From: Ruminococcaceae bacterium UBA5295
GTDB taxonomy: Bacteria > Bacillota > Clostridia > Oscillospirales > Acutalibacteraceae
Length of the DNA stretch: 20,283 bases
Reading direction: 5' to 3'
NCBI GenBank assembly: GCA_002411365.1
Contig: DHSD01000030.1
Location: forward strand, 6,913 to 27,195
In this document: in pieces, positions 6,952 to 14,946 of the stretch
How the letters are laid out: each line of letters begins with the position of its first letter
Numbering within the stretch: the first letter of the stretch is position 1
Notes under the pieces: model-generated
Databases searched by the model: none
Seen by the model: only the letters and a program-made list of their open reading frames with translations
Told to the model about the DNA's origin: nothing
Position numbers and translations under genes: made by a program

Positions 6952-8866
6952 ATTCCGCAGTATGAAGGGCAAAGGTGCGCCGCCATCGCGCGAAATAAAG
7001 CCGGGCACATTGAAGCGCCTGCTTTCATATATGGCTGACTACAAGATTTATCTTGTGGTAGTTGTTATCTGCATACTTCTCAGTGCGGTGGCACATGCTG
7101 GCTCATCCCTTTTCATACAAAGGCTGATAGACGACTATATAACTCCACTTCTGATTCAAAAGAATCCTGTGTTCACAGGCCTTTTCAAGGCACTTGGCGT
7201 GATGGCCTGCCTCTACCTTGCAGGCGTCCTCGCAACTCTGTTTTATAACAGGATTATGGTTGTTATTGCACAGGGTACCGAGAAGAAAATCCGTGATGAT
7301 ATGTTCAGCCATATGCAGGCTTTGCCTATAAGCTATTTTGACACACATTCACACGGCGACATCATGAGCCGTTTTACAAATGATGTAGATACGCTTTCAC
7401 AGATGATATCCCAGAGCATGCCGCAGCTATTTTCTACAGCGGTTTCAATTCTTGCTGTATTTTTTTCAATGCTGTATCTCAGCGTATGGCTTACGCTGTT
7501 TGTGGTTGTTTTTACCATTTTTCTTTTCTGGCTGATTAAAAAGCTGATTAAAAAAAGCGGTAATTACTTTGTACGCCAGCAAACATCTCTCGGTGACGTC
7601 GACGGCTACATCGAAGAAATGATAAACGGGCAGAAGGTCGTAAAAGTGTTCTGCCACGAAAAAAAAGCCGAGGAAAATTTCAACCGTAAAAATGAAGAAC
7701 TAAACCATGATTCCACAGAGGCCAACAGATATGCCAACTACCTTGGGCCTGTTATTTTCGGCATGGGGTATGTCCTTTACGTCCTGCTTGCAGTAATCGG
7801 CGGCTCAATGGCCATTGCAGGCGTAAAGAACGTCGGCATGACAGGTATAGGTACAATGACAATAGGAACTATCGCGTCATTCCTCACACTTTCAAGAGCC
7901 TTTGTAAACCCTATGGGGCAGGTTTCACAACAAATAAACTTTGTAATCATGGCTCTCGCAGGCGCGTCAAGAATTTTTGACCTTATCGATGAACCGCCAG
8001 AAAAAGATAGCGGGTACGTCACGCTCGTAAACGCAAAAATTGAGAATGGTCAGCTTAAAGAAACAAGTAAACGCACCGACTTGTGGGCATGGAAGCATCC
8101 GCACAGCGACGGCACAGTTACCTACACGCAGCTAAAGGGCGACATCAGGTTCTATGATGTCGATTTCGCATACACAGAGGATAAAACCATACTCCACAAT
8201 ATTTCCCTATATGCTGAGCCCGGCCAGAAAGTAGCATTTGTTGGTGCTACAGGCGCAGGCAAAACAACAATCACAAACCTGATTAACCGGTTTTACGATA
8301 TTGCCGACGGCAAAATCAGGTATGACAACATCAATATTAACAAAATAAAAAAGTCAGATCTACGGCAATCGCTCGGCATAGTCCTACAGGATGTCAACCT
8401 GTTTACAGGCACTGTAATGGACAATATCCGTTATGGCAAACTCGACGCCACTGACGAAGAATGTATTGTGGCCGCAAAGCTTGCCAATGCAGACGGATTT
8501 ATCCGAATGCTTCCGCAGGGATATCAGACTGTGCTTTCAGGTGACGGAAGCGGGCTTTCGCAGGGGCAGCGCCAGCTTATTTCCATCGCCCGTGCAGCAG
8601 TCGCCGACCCTCCAGTAATGATTCTTGACGAAGCCACGTCATCGATAGATACGCGCACGGAGTCGATAGTCCAAAAAGGCATGGATGCTTTGATGAAGGG
8701 GCGTACAGTGTTTGTAATCGCACACAGGCTTTCGACTGTAAGAGATGCCGATGTTATTATGGTCCTTGACCATGGGCGTATAATCGAGCGCGGCAACCAT
8801 GAAAAACTTATTGAAGAAAAAGGCAAATATTATCAGCTTTACACCGGCGCTTTCGAACTCGAATAA
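6944..8866 (+). CDS. ABC exporter half-transporter, catalytic-site subunit (TMD-NBD)
   Basis: A 640-residue partner half-exporter. Six predicted helices lie in the first ~330 residues. A ~50-residue linker holding a WAWKHPH segment follows, then an intact ATPase: Walker A GATGAGKT (434-441), Walker B Asp562 with catalytic Glu563, and switch His594 (IAHR). Its signature is LSQGQ (538-542), with Gln replacing Gly, so it would pair with the altered Walker motifs of the upstream subunit. The two changes are complementary and leave one consensus and one degenerate ATP site in the heterodimer. Start ATG 6944 lies inside the end of the preceding gene and is preceded by GAGGGGG (6929-6935). The operon ends at the hairpin near 8879-8932. 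Confidence 0.94.
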   Translation: MNRFRSMKGKGAPPSREIKPGTLKRLLSYMADYKIYLVVVVICILLSAVAHAGSSLFIQRLIDDYITPLLIQKNPVFTGLFKALGVMACLYLAGVLATLFYNRIMVVIAQGTEKKIRDDMFSHMQALPISYFDTHSHGDIMSRFTNDVDTLSQMISQSMPQLFSTAVSILAVFFSMLYLSVWLTLFVVVFTIFLFWLIKKLIKKSGNYFVRQQTSLGDVDGYIEEMINGQKVVKVFCHEKKAEENFNRKNEELNHDSTEANRYANYLGPVIFGMGYVLYVLLAVIGGSMAIAGVKNVGMTGIGTMTIGTIASFLTLSRAFVNPMGQVSQQINFVIMALAGASRIFDLIDEPPEKDSGYVTLVNAKIENGQLKETSKRTDLWAWKHPHSDGTVTYTQLKGDIRFYDVDFAYTEDKTILHNISLYAEPGQKVAFVGATGAGKTTITNLINRFYDIADGKIRYDNININKIKKSDLRQSLGIVLQDVNLFTGTVMDNIRYGKLDATDEECIVAAKLANADGFIRMLPQGYQTVLSGDGSGLSQGQRQLISIARAAVADPPVMILDEATSSIDTRTESIVQKGMDALMKGRTVFVIAHRLSTVRDADVIMVLDHGRIIERGNHEKLIEEKGKYYQLYTGAFELE

Positions 8867-8878
8867 AGATCTCAGATA

Positions 8879-8932
8879 AAAAGCATGCACTCTGAATCGG
8901 CTTATATCAGCCAAATCAAGGTGCATGTTTTT
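8879..8932. terminator. Bidirectional intrinsic terminator (ABC operon / dap operon)
   Basis: CATGCAC (8884-8890) pairs with GTGCATG (8921-8927). The stem is extended by A-U pairs between the flanking A run (8879-8882) and T run (8929-8932). The loop can fold an inner GGCT/AGCC helix. T-rich tracts follow on both strands, fitting termination of both convergent operons. Confidence 0.8.
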
Positions 8933-8945
8933 GTTTTATATTACT

Positions 8946-9422
8946 TTATGCGGTCTCACTTGTCTGATGGAATTTTTCCTTCAGTGCTTTCAGCGTCTCA
9001 GGAAAATCAGCAGCGGTGACAAGAATGGATATATCCACTTCGGAAGTTGTAATTATCCTGATATCCGACTCGGCGCGTGATGCGGCTGCAAATACCTGTG
9101 CCGCAATGCCGGGTGAATTCTTCATGTTTTTATCATAGATAGATATTTTGCAGTTGCCGCTGCTTACTATTGCTTTTATTTTAGTCTTGTTGTGAAGTTC
9201 TGACGTAAAATTAAGCAGCTTGTCAAGGTCATAGTCTGAAATAGTGAACGATATCGATGTCGTTGAACTTTGGGAAGGGGCAAGGGATATCATATCCACA
9301 TCTATTCCGAGCTGGCTTATTTTCTGAAACACCTCAGCAACGAAGCTTAATTCTGCAGGACAGTTTTGCAGGGTAATCAGGGTAATATCGTCATCGACTG
9401 TTATTCGGGGTGACGTATCCAT
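8946..9422 (-). CDS. Free-standing tandem ACT-domain protein, aspartokinase regulatory-domain-like
   Basis: 158 residues with no catalytic domain. Two ACT modules are visible. The first (about residues 10-75) has an ELSFVAEVFQKISQLGIDVDMI pattern followed by STTSISFTISDYDLDKLL. The second (about 90-155) reads SPGIAAQVFAAASRAE, then TTSEVDISILV. This order and wording match the C-terminal regulatory half of lysine/threonine-sensitive aspartokinase (LysC). The size is close to the separate beta subunit of Bacillus aspartokinase II, which is made from an internal start in lysC. It is the last gene of asd-dapA-dapB: AGGAGGT overlaps the dapB stop, about 12 bases before this ATG, and 19 bases separate the two genes. 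Lysine binding and partnership with an aspartokinase encoded elsewhere are inference. Confidence 0.85.
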   Translation of the reverse strand: MDTSPRITVDDDITLITLQNCPAELSFVAEVFQKISQLGIDVDMISLAPSQSSTTSISFTISDYDLDKLLNFTSELHNKTKIKAIVSSGNCKISIYDKNMKNSPGIAAQVFAAASRAESDIRIITTSEVDISILVTAADFPETLKALKEKFHQTSETA

Positions 9423-9441
9423 TATTATAAAAGACCTCCTT

Positions 9442-10191
9442 CTACTTAAGCAAGTCAGTCATGCTGTAAAGCCCTTTGGGCTGATTCATAAGGAATTCAG
9501 CAGCATGGATTGCACCGGAAGCAAAAATATCGCGAGACTGTGCGCTGTGAGAAATAGTAATAACTTCCTGCGGGCCTGCGAAAATGACTTCATGCTCACC
9601 TACAATAGTTCCGCCGCGGATAGAATGGATGCCAATTTCATTTTTTTCACGCGGTTTTCTCTGGGAATGGCGGTCATAGACATAATGCATTTCTTTTCCC
9701 ATGGCGGATGAGATTCCATCGGCTATCATAAGTGCTGTTCCGCTTGGCGCGTCGATTTTCCTGTTGTGGTGCTTTTCAATTATTTCAACGTCGAAATTGT
9801 TTCCGAGGACTTTTGCGGCTTTTTTGGCAAGCTCAATAAGAAGATTTATACCAAGTGACATATTGCCCGAAAAAAAGACCGGTATTTTTTCCGACGCCTT
9901 TTTCAACTCATTTACTTGGCCTTCGGAATAACCGGTCGTGCAGAGGACAAGAGGCATGTTCCGCTTTTCACCAAAAGTGAGCAGGGAAAGCAAGAGAGAT
10001 GGATTAGAAAAGTCGATAAGCACATCTCCCTTAACGTTTACTTTTTCTGGCATACTAAATACCGGAAAAGGTGATGAAACGTCGGAATGGATATCTATTC
10101 CGGCCGCAATTTCACAACCCTGATCTTTTGCTGCACAGGCAGCAACTGTTTTTCCCATCGAGCCATTGCATCCGCTTAAAACGATTTTCAT
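9442..10191 (-). CDS. dapB: 4-hydroxy-tetrahydrodipicolinate reductase
   Basis: DapB reduces the DapA product to tetrahydrodipicolinate with NAD(P)H, on the route to meso-diaminopimelate and lysine. The product is 249 residues, normal for the family. The N-terminal dinucleotide-binding loop is GCNGSMG (7-13). The catalytic segment EKHHNRKIDAPSGTA carries His141, His142, Lys145 and the DAPSGT loop (147-152). A conserved IHSIRGGTIVGEHEV stretch lies at about 188-202. Start ATG 10191 has AAGGAAG upstream. It lies 16 bases downstream of dapA in the same operon. Confidence 0.97.
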   Translation of the reverse strand: MKIVLSGCNGSMGKTVAACAAKDQGCEIAAGIDIHSDVSSPFPVFSMPEKVNVKGDVLIDFSNPSLLLSLLTFGEKRNMPLVLCTTGYSEGQVNELKKASEKIPVFFSGNMSLGINLLIELAKKAAKVLGNNFDVEIIEKHHNRKIDAPSGTALMIADGISSAMGKEMHYVYDRHSQRKPREKNEIGIHSIRGGTIVGEHEVIFAGPQEVITISHSAQSRDIFASGAIHAAEFLMNQPKGLYSMTDLLK

Positions 10192-10207
10192 AATTGAAAC
10201 TTCCTTT

Positions 10208-11101
10208 TTAGATTTTAAGCAAATTATATTTTTTCAGAGTATTTTTAAGCATTTCGAAATTTTCAGGGCTCAGTGAAGTAAGTGGAAGGCGGCATTCTCC
10301 GCAGTCGAAGCCAATCATTTTCATTGCGGTTTTCACAGGCATTGGGTTAACATCTACAAACAGAGCATTCATCAGCTCAAGGTATTTGAGGAAAAGTCTC
10401 CGGCTTTCAGTGTTGTTGCCAATAAAATACTGGTGGCAGATTTCATTCATAGCCTTCGGGATAACATTTGCCGTAGTTGATACTACACCCTTGCCGCCGA
10501 CTGAAAGCATAGGCAAAGTAAGGTTATCTTCACCTGAATAAACCGAAAGGTTGTCGCCACACATGGCGATGGTTTCTGCAGCCGCCGCCATGTCTCCGTT
10601 TGCTTCTTTTGTGCCTACAATATTTGGGTGCTTTGAAAGCTCAAGATATGTTTCCGGCTTTATGTTGCATCCGGTGCGCGAAGGAATATTGTAAGTGATG
10701 ATAGGTATTTTTACACGGTCTGCAATGTAGTTGAAATGCTTTACAAGGCCAACCTGTGACGTCTTATTGTAATATGGCGTGATCATGAGCAATGCATCAG
10801 CGCCAATTTTCTGAAGCGTCTGGGAAAGCTCAGCAGCATATTTTGTATTATTGCTGCCGGAACTTGCAATAACCGGAATGCGTTTCTGCACTCTTTTAAC
10901 GATATACTCAACCGTCCTGCAGTGCTCTTCATGGCTTAGGGTAGGGGACTCACCCGTTGTCGCGCAGGCGACAATTGCCTGCGTGCCGTTTGCCAGATGA
11001 AAGTCGACAAGTTTTCCCAGCATGTCAAAGTTAATGGAACCGTCTTCTTTCATAGGCGTTACAAGCGCAACAGCGGAACCTGTGAAAATGGTTTTTTTCA
11101 T
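10208..11101 (-). CDS. dapA: 4-hydroxy-tetrahydrodipicolinate synthase
   Basis: DapA condenses pyruvate with aspartate semialdehyde, the committed step to diaminopimelate and lysine. The 297-residue TIM-barrel aldolase has the Schiff-base Lys165 (VGTKEANGD), Tyr137 and Arg142 in TYNIPSRTG, and Thr48-Thr49 in ATTGES, all at the spacing of the Escherichia coli enzyme. The start is ATG 11101, with GGAGG at 11111-11115. A TTG three codons upstream abuts that SD and is unlikely. A small perfect hairpin (GGCTG-GATT-CAGCC, 11117-11130) sits directly before the SD in the 44-base gap after asd; it could tune translation or mRNA stability. Confidence 0.97.
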   Translation of the reverse strand: MKKTIFTGSAVALVTPMKEDGSINFDMLGKLVDFHLANGTQAIVACATTGESPTLSHEEHCRTVEYIVKRVQKRIPVIASSGSNNTKYAAELSQTLQKIGADALLMITPYYNKTSQVGLVKHFNYIADRVKIPIITYNIPSRTGCNIKPETYLELSKHPNIVGTKEANGDMAAAAETIAMCGDNLSVYSGEDNLTLPMLSVGGKGVVSTTANVIPKAMNEICHQYFIGNNTESRRLFLKYLELMNALFVDVNPMPVKTAMKMIGFDCGECRLPLTSLSPENFEMLKNTLKKYNLLKI

Positions 11102-11145
11102 TAATAACAACCTCCAGGCTGGATTCAGCCAGAAATAATTTTAAA

Positions 11146-12225
11146 TTAACCTAAATACCCTTTAGCACACAGGAGCTCAGCCATAAGCACACCGCCGCCG
11201 GCTGCACCGCGCAGGGTATTATGAGAAAGGCTGACAAATTTATAGTCATACTGACTGTCTGGGCGCAACCTGCCGATAGAAACGGCCATTCCGTTTTCAA
11301 GGTTGCGGTCGAGCTTTGTCTGCGGTCTGTCTTTTTCACGGAAGTAGTGGAGAAACTGTTTTGGCGCGCTCGGCAACTTAAGCTTCTGAGGCTCGCCGCT
11401 GTAATTTTCCCACCTTGAAATTATCTCATCCATTGGAATTTTCTTTTCCATTGAAACGAATACAGCGGCAATATGGCCGTCTGAAACCGGAACACGCAGG
11501 CACTGCGTCGTTATATCTGGTTTTACAGCATTCACAATCACTCCGTTTTCTACATGGCCCCATATTTTAAGCGGCTCATTTTCTGATTTTCCCTCTTCGC
11601 CGCCTATAAATGGTATTACATTATCTATCATTTCCGGCCATGTGTCAAATGTCCGTCCTGCACCAGAAATTGCCTGATATGTACAGGCAAGTACTTTTGT
11701 GACGCCTAAATCGAGAAGCGGTGTGATTGCCGGAACATAACTTTGAATAGAGCAGTTGGATTTTACAGCGATAAATCCGCGTTTGGTGCCGAGTCGTTTG
11801 CGCTGGGTTTCTATAACCTTAGCATGGTCAGGATTTATTTCAGGTATTATCATCGGCACATCAGGGACACCGCGATTTGCGCTGTTGTTGGATATTACGG
11901 GGCATTCTGACTTGGCATAAGATTCTTCAAGCTCCTTTGCCTTTTGCTTATCCATATTTACGGCGCAAAAAACAAAATCCACACTGTCGGTAATTTTTTT
12001 ACGGTCCTTTTCAGCATCAAGGACAACCATGTTCTTCATATTTTCCGGAATCGGCATATTCATTTTCCACCGGCCTGCGAGTGCTTCCTCGTATGTTTTG
12101 CCAGCAGAGTGGGAGCTTGCCGCAAGTGCCTCAACATGAAACCAGGGGTGGTGCTCAAGCAGCGTGGCAAAGCGCTGGCCGACCATCCCTGTTGCTCCTA
12201 TAATCCCGACCCGATACTGTTTCAT
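11146..12225 (-). CDS. asd: Aspartate-semialdehyde dehydrogenase (archaeal/fungal-type)
   Basis: Asd makes L-aspartate 4-semialdehyde from aspartyl phosphate with NADPH, feeding lysine/DAP and the threonine/methionine branch. The product is 359 residues. The nucleotide-binding loop is GIIGATGMVGQ (7-17), the catalytic Cys158 sits in KSNCSIQ, and His251 lies in RVPVSDGHIAA. The SNCS active site and overall length resemble the archaeal/fungal subclass rather than E. coli Asd. The start is ATG 12225 with AGGAGG seven bases upstream; an in-frame ATG ten codons earlier lies upstream of that SD and is rejected. It is the first gene of the operon, controlled by the upstream lysine riboswitch and terminator. 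Confidence 0.96.
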   Translation of the reverse strand: MKQYRVGIIGATGMVGQRFATLLEHHPWFHVEALAASSHSAGKTYEEALAGRWKMNMPIPENMKNMVVLDAEKDRKKITDSVDFVFCAVNMDKQKAKELEESYAKSECPVISNNSANRGVPDVPMIIPEINPDHAKVIETQRKRLGTKRGFIAVKSNCSIQSYVPAITPLLDLGVTKVLACTYQAISGAGRTFDTWPEMIDNVIPFIGGEEGKSENEPLKIWGHVENGVIVNAVKPDITTQCLRVPVSDGHIAAVFVSMEKKIPMDEIISRWENYSGEPQKLKLPSAPKQFLHYFREKDRPQTKLDRNLENGMAVSIGRLRPDSQYDYKFVSLSHNTLRGAAGGGVLMAELLCAKGYLG

Positions 12226-12293
12226 AAAAAGTCCTCCTAAATTTAAAGCATACAAAATCTGAGCTTAATGAAAGCTAATGCTGTGAAAAGGTA

Positions 12294-12318
12294 ACAAAAA
12301 AGCCGGTTATCAACCGGC
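12294..12318 (-). terminator. Riboswitch-linked intrinsic terminator ahead of asd
   Basis: Read on the minus strand, GCCGGTT (12318-12312) pairs with AACCGGC (12308-12302) around a 3-base loop, followed by T6 (12301-12296). It lies about 66 bases downstream of the lysine aptamer and about 70 bases before the asd start, so it is best read as the expression platform for premature termination when lysine is bound. The exact antiterminator pairing was not resolved by eye. Confidence 0.85.
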
Positions 12319-12383
12319 CATCATTTCCCTGGATCGAATTAAGGTTCAGAACTGCCAAACATTGGCAAATACAGCTCCAGTCC

Positions 12384-12553
12384 CAAATAGCGCTCCACCA
12401 AAAAAATGATGACAATTGAAATGCTGTTCGCATAGCAACCAGGCAAACATCGGCCGAAAGATGTTCCCTTCGGCGAATTTTCCTTTTGCGGCCGTTCACA
12501 GGCTTTCGGCAGCCTCCCGGTAGCTTATCATAAAATCCGCGCCTCTATCTTTC
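12384..12553 (-). promoter_or_regulatory. Lysine riboswitch (L-box) aptamer
   Basis: On the minus strand the L-box landmarks occur in order: AAAGATAGAGGCGCG at the 5' side of P1 and the core; GCTGCCGAAAGCC; a CGCCGAAGG segment; and GGAGCGCTATTT closing P1 (about 12396-12384). P1 pairs AAGATAG with CTATTTG-like sequence. These strings match the conserved core of the lysC leader of Bacillus subtilis. It lies between the promoter at 12584-12613 and the asd-dapA-dapB-ACT operon, which are lysine genes, so function and context agree. Bound lysine is expected to switch the operon off. The whole 12226-12679 gap between asd and queA is accounted for by this leader and two promoters. Confidence 0.92.
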
Positions 12554-12583
12554 CTTTATCTGTGAATTTTTATAGATAAACGT

Positions 12584-12613
12584 ATCATATCATGTGTTGC
12601 TATTGATTGTCAA
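12584..12613 (-). promoter_or_regulatory. Promoter of the asd-dapA-dapB operon
   Basis: On the minus strand: -35 TTGACA (12608-12613), 18-base spacer, -10 TATGAT (12584-12589). Transcription would start near 12577, about 25 bases before the riboswitch P1 helix. Confidence 0.75.
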
Positions 12614-12625
12614 TTTATTTATAAT
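12597..12625 (+). promoter_or_regulatory. Probable promoter of queA-tgt
   Basis: -35 TTGCTA (12597-12602), 17-base spacer, -10 TATAAT (12620-12625). It lies on the opposite strand and physically overlaps the asd operon promoter. The leader to queA (about 48 bases) is A/T-rich and shows no preQ1 aptamer. Confidence 0.55.
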
Positions 12626-12679
12626 AGTCTTTGTAGATTTTATAAATATTAAAATTATTAAAATTTAGGAGACGGAAAC

Positions 12680-13726
12680 ATGGGACTTGACCTAAGAGAC
12701 ATGAAAACAAACGATTTTTACTATGACCTGCCAAAAGAGCTGATTGCCCAGACTCCTATTGAACCGAGGGACGCTTCGCGTCTTATGACACTCAACAAAA
12801 AGACGGGTGAGATAGGGCACAGGCATTTTTACGATATTGTTGATTACCTTAATTCTAACGACTGCCTTGTACTGAACGATTCACGTGTACTGCCGGCGAG
12901 ACTTTACGGGATAAAAGATGGTACCGGAGCAAAAGTGGAATTTCTACTGCTTAACCACCGTGAAGACGACGTCTGGGAAGTGCTTACAGGGCCGGGCCGC
13001 CGTGCAAAGCCTGGCACCCATTTCACTTTTGGAAACGGCGAGCTTAAATGCGATGTGCTCGGTATTATCGAAGACGGGAACCGCCTCGTAAAATTCAAGT
13101 ATGACGGCAATTTTTATGAAATTCTGGACAAGATAGGGCAGATGCCTCTTCCGCACTATATCAAGGCAAAACTAAAAAATAATGAGCGCTACCAAACGGT
13201 ATATTCAAAAGAAGTCGGCTCTGCCGCGGCACCTACGGCGGGGCTTCATTTTACGCCCCAGCTTCTGGAAAAGGTAAAGCAAAAGGGTGTAAGGTTGGCA
13301 TTTGTGACACTTCATGTCGGGCTTGGCACATTTAGGCCTGTTACTGCTGAAAAAATTGAGGATCACAAAATGCATTCAGAGCATTACTATATGCCGCAGA
13401 AAGCAGCTGATATTATAAATGAGACAAAGAAAAACGGCGGCCGTGTAATATGCGTTGGAACGACAAGCTGCAGGACGCTTGAAAGCGTAGCGGCAAAAGA
13501 GGGCTGTGTAAAAGAGAGCGCCGGCTGGACCGACATCTTTATTTATCCCGGCTTCCAGTTTAAAGCAATGGACGGCCTTATCACAAATTTCCATCTGCCG
13601 GAAAGCACTTTAATCATGCTCGTATCAGCGCTGGCAGGCTACGACCACATTATGAATGCATATAGGGTTGCCGTACAGGAAAAGTACCGCTTTTTCAGTT
13701 TTGGCGACGCTATGTTCATTTATTAG
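12680..13726 (+). CDS. queA: tRNA preQ1(34) S-adenosylmethionine ribosyltransferase-isomerase
   Basis: QueA transfers and isomerises the ribosyl group of SAM onto preQ1 in the anticodon wobble base, giving epoxyqueuosine. The product is 348 residues. Family blocks seen: NDFYYDLPKELIAQTP, CLVLNDSRVLPARL, SAAAPTAGLHFT, VTLHVGLGTFRPV, GTTSCRTLE and the C-terminal EKYRFFSFGDAM. Start ATG 12680 is supported by AGGAG (12668-12672) eight bases upstream. An in-frame ATG at 12701 matches the shorter N-terminus of many homologues, but its upstream sequence lacks an SD. It is followed after 16 bases by tgt, the enzyme of the preceding step. Confidence 0.97.
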   Translation: MGLDLRDMKTNDFYYDLPKELIAQTPIEPRDASRLMTLNKKTGEIGHRHFYDIVDYLNSNDCLVLNDSRVLPARLYGIKDGTGAKVEFLLLNHREDDVWEVLTGPGRRAKPGTHFTFGNGELKCDVLGIIEDGNRLVKFKYDGNFYEILDKIGQMPLPHYIKAKLKNNERYQTVYSKEVGSAAAPTAGLHFTPQLLEKVKQKGVRLAFVTLHVGLGTFRPVTAEKIEDHKMHSEHYYMPQKAADIINETKKNGGRVICVGTTSCRTLESVAAKEGCVKESAGWTDIFIYPGFQFKAMDGLITNFHLPESTLIMLVSALAGYDHIMNAYRVAVQEKYRFFSFGDAMFIY

Positions 13727-13742
13727 GGAAGTGCGTGCTGCA

Positions 13743-14873
13743 ATGTTTAATCTTATAAAAACAGAAGGCGCTGCACGGCGCGGTGAGCTCATCACCCCGC
13801 ACGGCACAGTGCAGACTCCAGCTTTCATGAATGTTGCCACAGACGGCGCAATAAAGGGCGGTGTTTCAGCTCTCGACCTTAAAAAGCTGAAATGCCAGGT
13901 TCAGTTGTGTAACACTTATCATCTCCATCTGCGCCCGGGCGATGAAAATGTGCGCAGGCTTGGCGGACTTCATAAGTTTACACGTTGGGACGGCCCGATT
14001 TTGACTGACAGCGGCGGTTTTCAGGTCTTTTCCCTTGCAAAGCTCAGGAATATTACGGAAGAAGGCGTCACATTTGCCTCGCATATAGATGGTCATAAAA
14101 TTTTCATGGGGCCTGAAGAGAGCATGCGTATCCAGTCAAACTTAGGCTCAACTATCGCTATGGCTTTCGATGAATGTGTCAAAAACCCGGCGGAGTATGA
14201 TTATGCGCGTGCGTCTTGTGAACGTACGGTGCGCTGGCTTTGCCGCTCAAAGGCAGAAATGGATCGCCTTAATTCACTGCCTGACACGCTCAACAGACAC
14301 CAGATGCTTTTCGGCATAAATCAGGGTAGCACTTTTGAAGACCTGCGCATTGCATGCATGAGGGAAATACGGAAGCTTGACCTCGACGGCTACGCCATAG
14401 GTGGGCTTGCGGTAGGCGAAAGCGCCGAATGTATGTACCATATTATCGAAACAGTTGAGCCTGAGATGCCCAAAGACAAGCCTCGCTACCTCATGGGTGT
14501 GGGAATGCCGGTTAACATTCTGGAATGCGTAAAGCGGGGAGTAGACATGTTCGACTGCGTTTTGCCAACGCGCAATGCGCGCCATGGCCACGCTTTTACA
14601 TGGTCGGGATGCCGCAATCTCTTTAATGCAAAATATGTACTTGACGAACTGCCATTGGACACAGAATGTGACTGCCCGGTCTGCAGAAATTTCAGTCGCG
14701 CATATATTCACCATCTCTTTAAAAGCGGTGAAATACTTGCCATGCGGTTGTGTGTCATGCACAACATATATTTTTACAATACGCTTTTTGAAAGGATACG
14801 CGATTCACTTGACAAAGGCTGCTTTTCGGAATTTTTTAACAGGTATATTGATGTGATTGGTAAAAGAATATAA
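13743..14873 (+). CDS. tgt: tRNA-guanine(34) transglycosylase
   Basis: Tgt exchanges guanine 34 for preQ1 in tRNAs with GUN anticodons, the step before QueA. The product is 376 residues, standard for bacterial TGT. Seen: general acid/base Asp89 in LTDSGGFQVFS, nucleophile Asp271 in DCVLPTRNARHG, and the zinc site Cys309-x-Cys311-x2-Cys314-x25-His340. The start is ATG 13743, where the family N-terminus FNLIKTEG begins. The upstream SD is weak (GGGAAG about 10 bases before), suggesting translational coupling to queA. The in-frame GTG at 13731 lies too close to that SD. No terminator is obvious after it; yajC has its own promoter. Confidence 0.97.
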   Translation: MFNLIKTEGAARRGELITPHGTVQTPAFMNVATDGAIKGGVSALDLKKLKCQVQLCNTYHLHLRPGDENVRRLGGLHKFTRWDGPILTDSGGFQVFSLAKLRNITEEGVTFASHIDGHKIFMGPEESMRIQSNLGSTIAMAFDECVKNPAEYDYARASCERTVRWLCRSKAEMDRLNSLPDTLNRHQMLFGINQGSTFEDLRIACMREIRKLDLDGYAIGGLAVGESAECMYHIIETVEPEMPKDKPRYLMGVGMPVNILECVKRGVDMFDCVLPTRNARHGHAFTWSGCRNLFNAKYVLDELPLDTECDCPVCRNFSRAYIHHLFKSGEILAMRLCVMHNIYFYNTLFERIRDSLDKGCFSEFFNRYIDVIGKRI

Positions 14874-14891
14874 TAATAATCTTATATAATC

Positions 14892-14920
14892 TTGCAAGCT
14901 GCGGTGATTGTTGGTATAAT
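14892..14920 (+). promoter_or_regulatory. Extended -10 promoter for yajC
   Basis: -35 TTGCAA (14892-14897), 17-base spacer, -10 TATAAT (14915-14920) preceded by TGG, i.e. an extended TGn motif. Start near 14927 gives a leader of about 20 bases to the yajC ATG, enough to include the GGAGG. Confidence 0.7.
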
Positions 14921-14946
14921 CAAAACAGCATACGGAGGTGCAATTA

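Noticed and set aside
6478..7008. 176-codon minus-strand frame across the junction of the two ABC genes
   Set aside because: It lies entirely opposite conserved ATPase and membrane-domain coding sequence, with no SD, promoter or family resemblance.
12275..12499. 74-codon minus-strand frame between asd and the queA promoter
   Set aside because: It falls inside the lysine riboswitch and its terminator; the sequence is explained by RNA structure.
12626..12679. preQ1 riboswitch ahead of queA
   Set aside because: Expected in some queuosine operons, but the leader is plain A/T-rich sequence without the preQ1 aptamer core.
14274..14762. 162-codon minus-strand frame within tgt
   Set aside because: Shadow of the tgt coding region, including its zinc site; no independent support.
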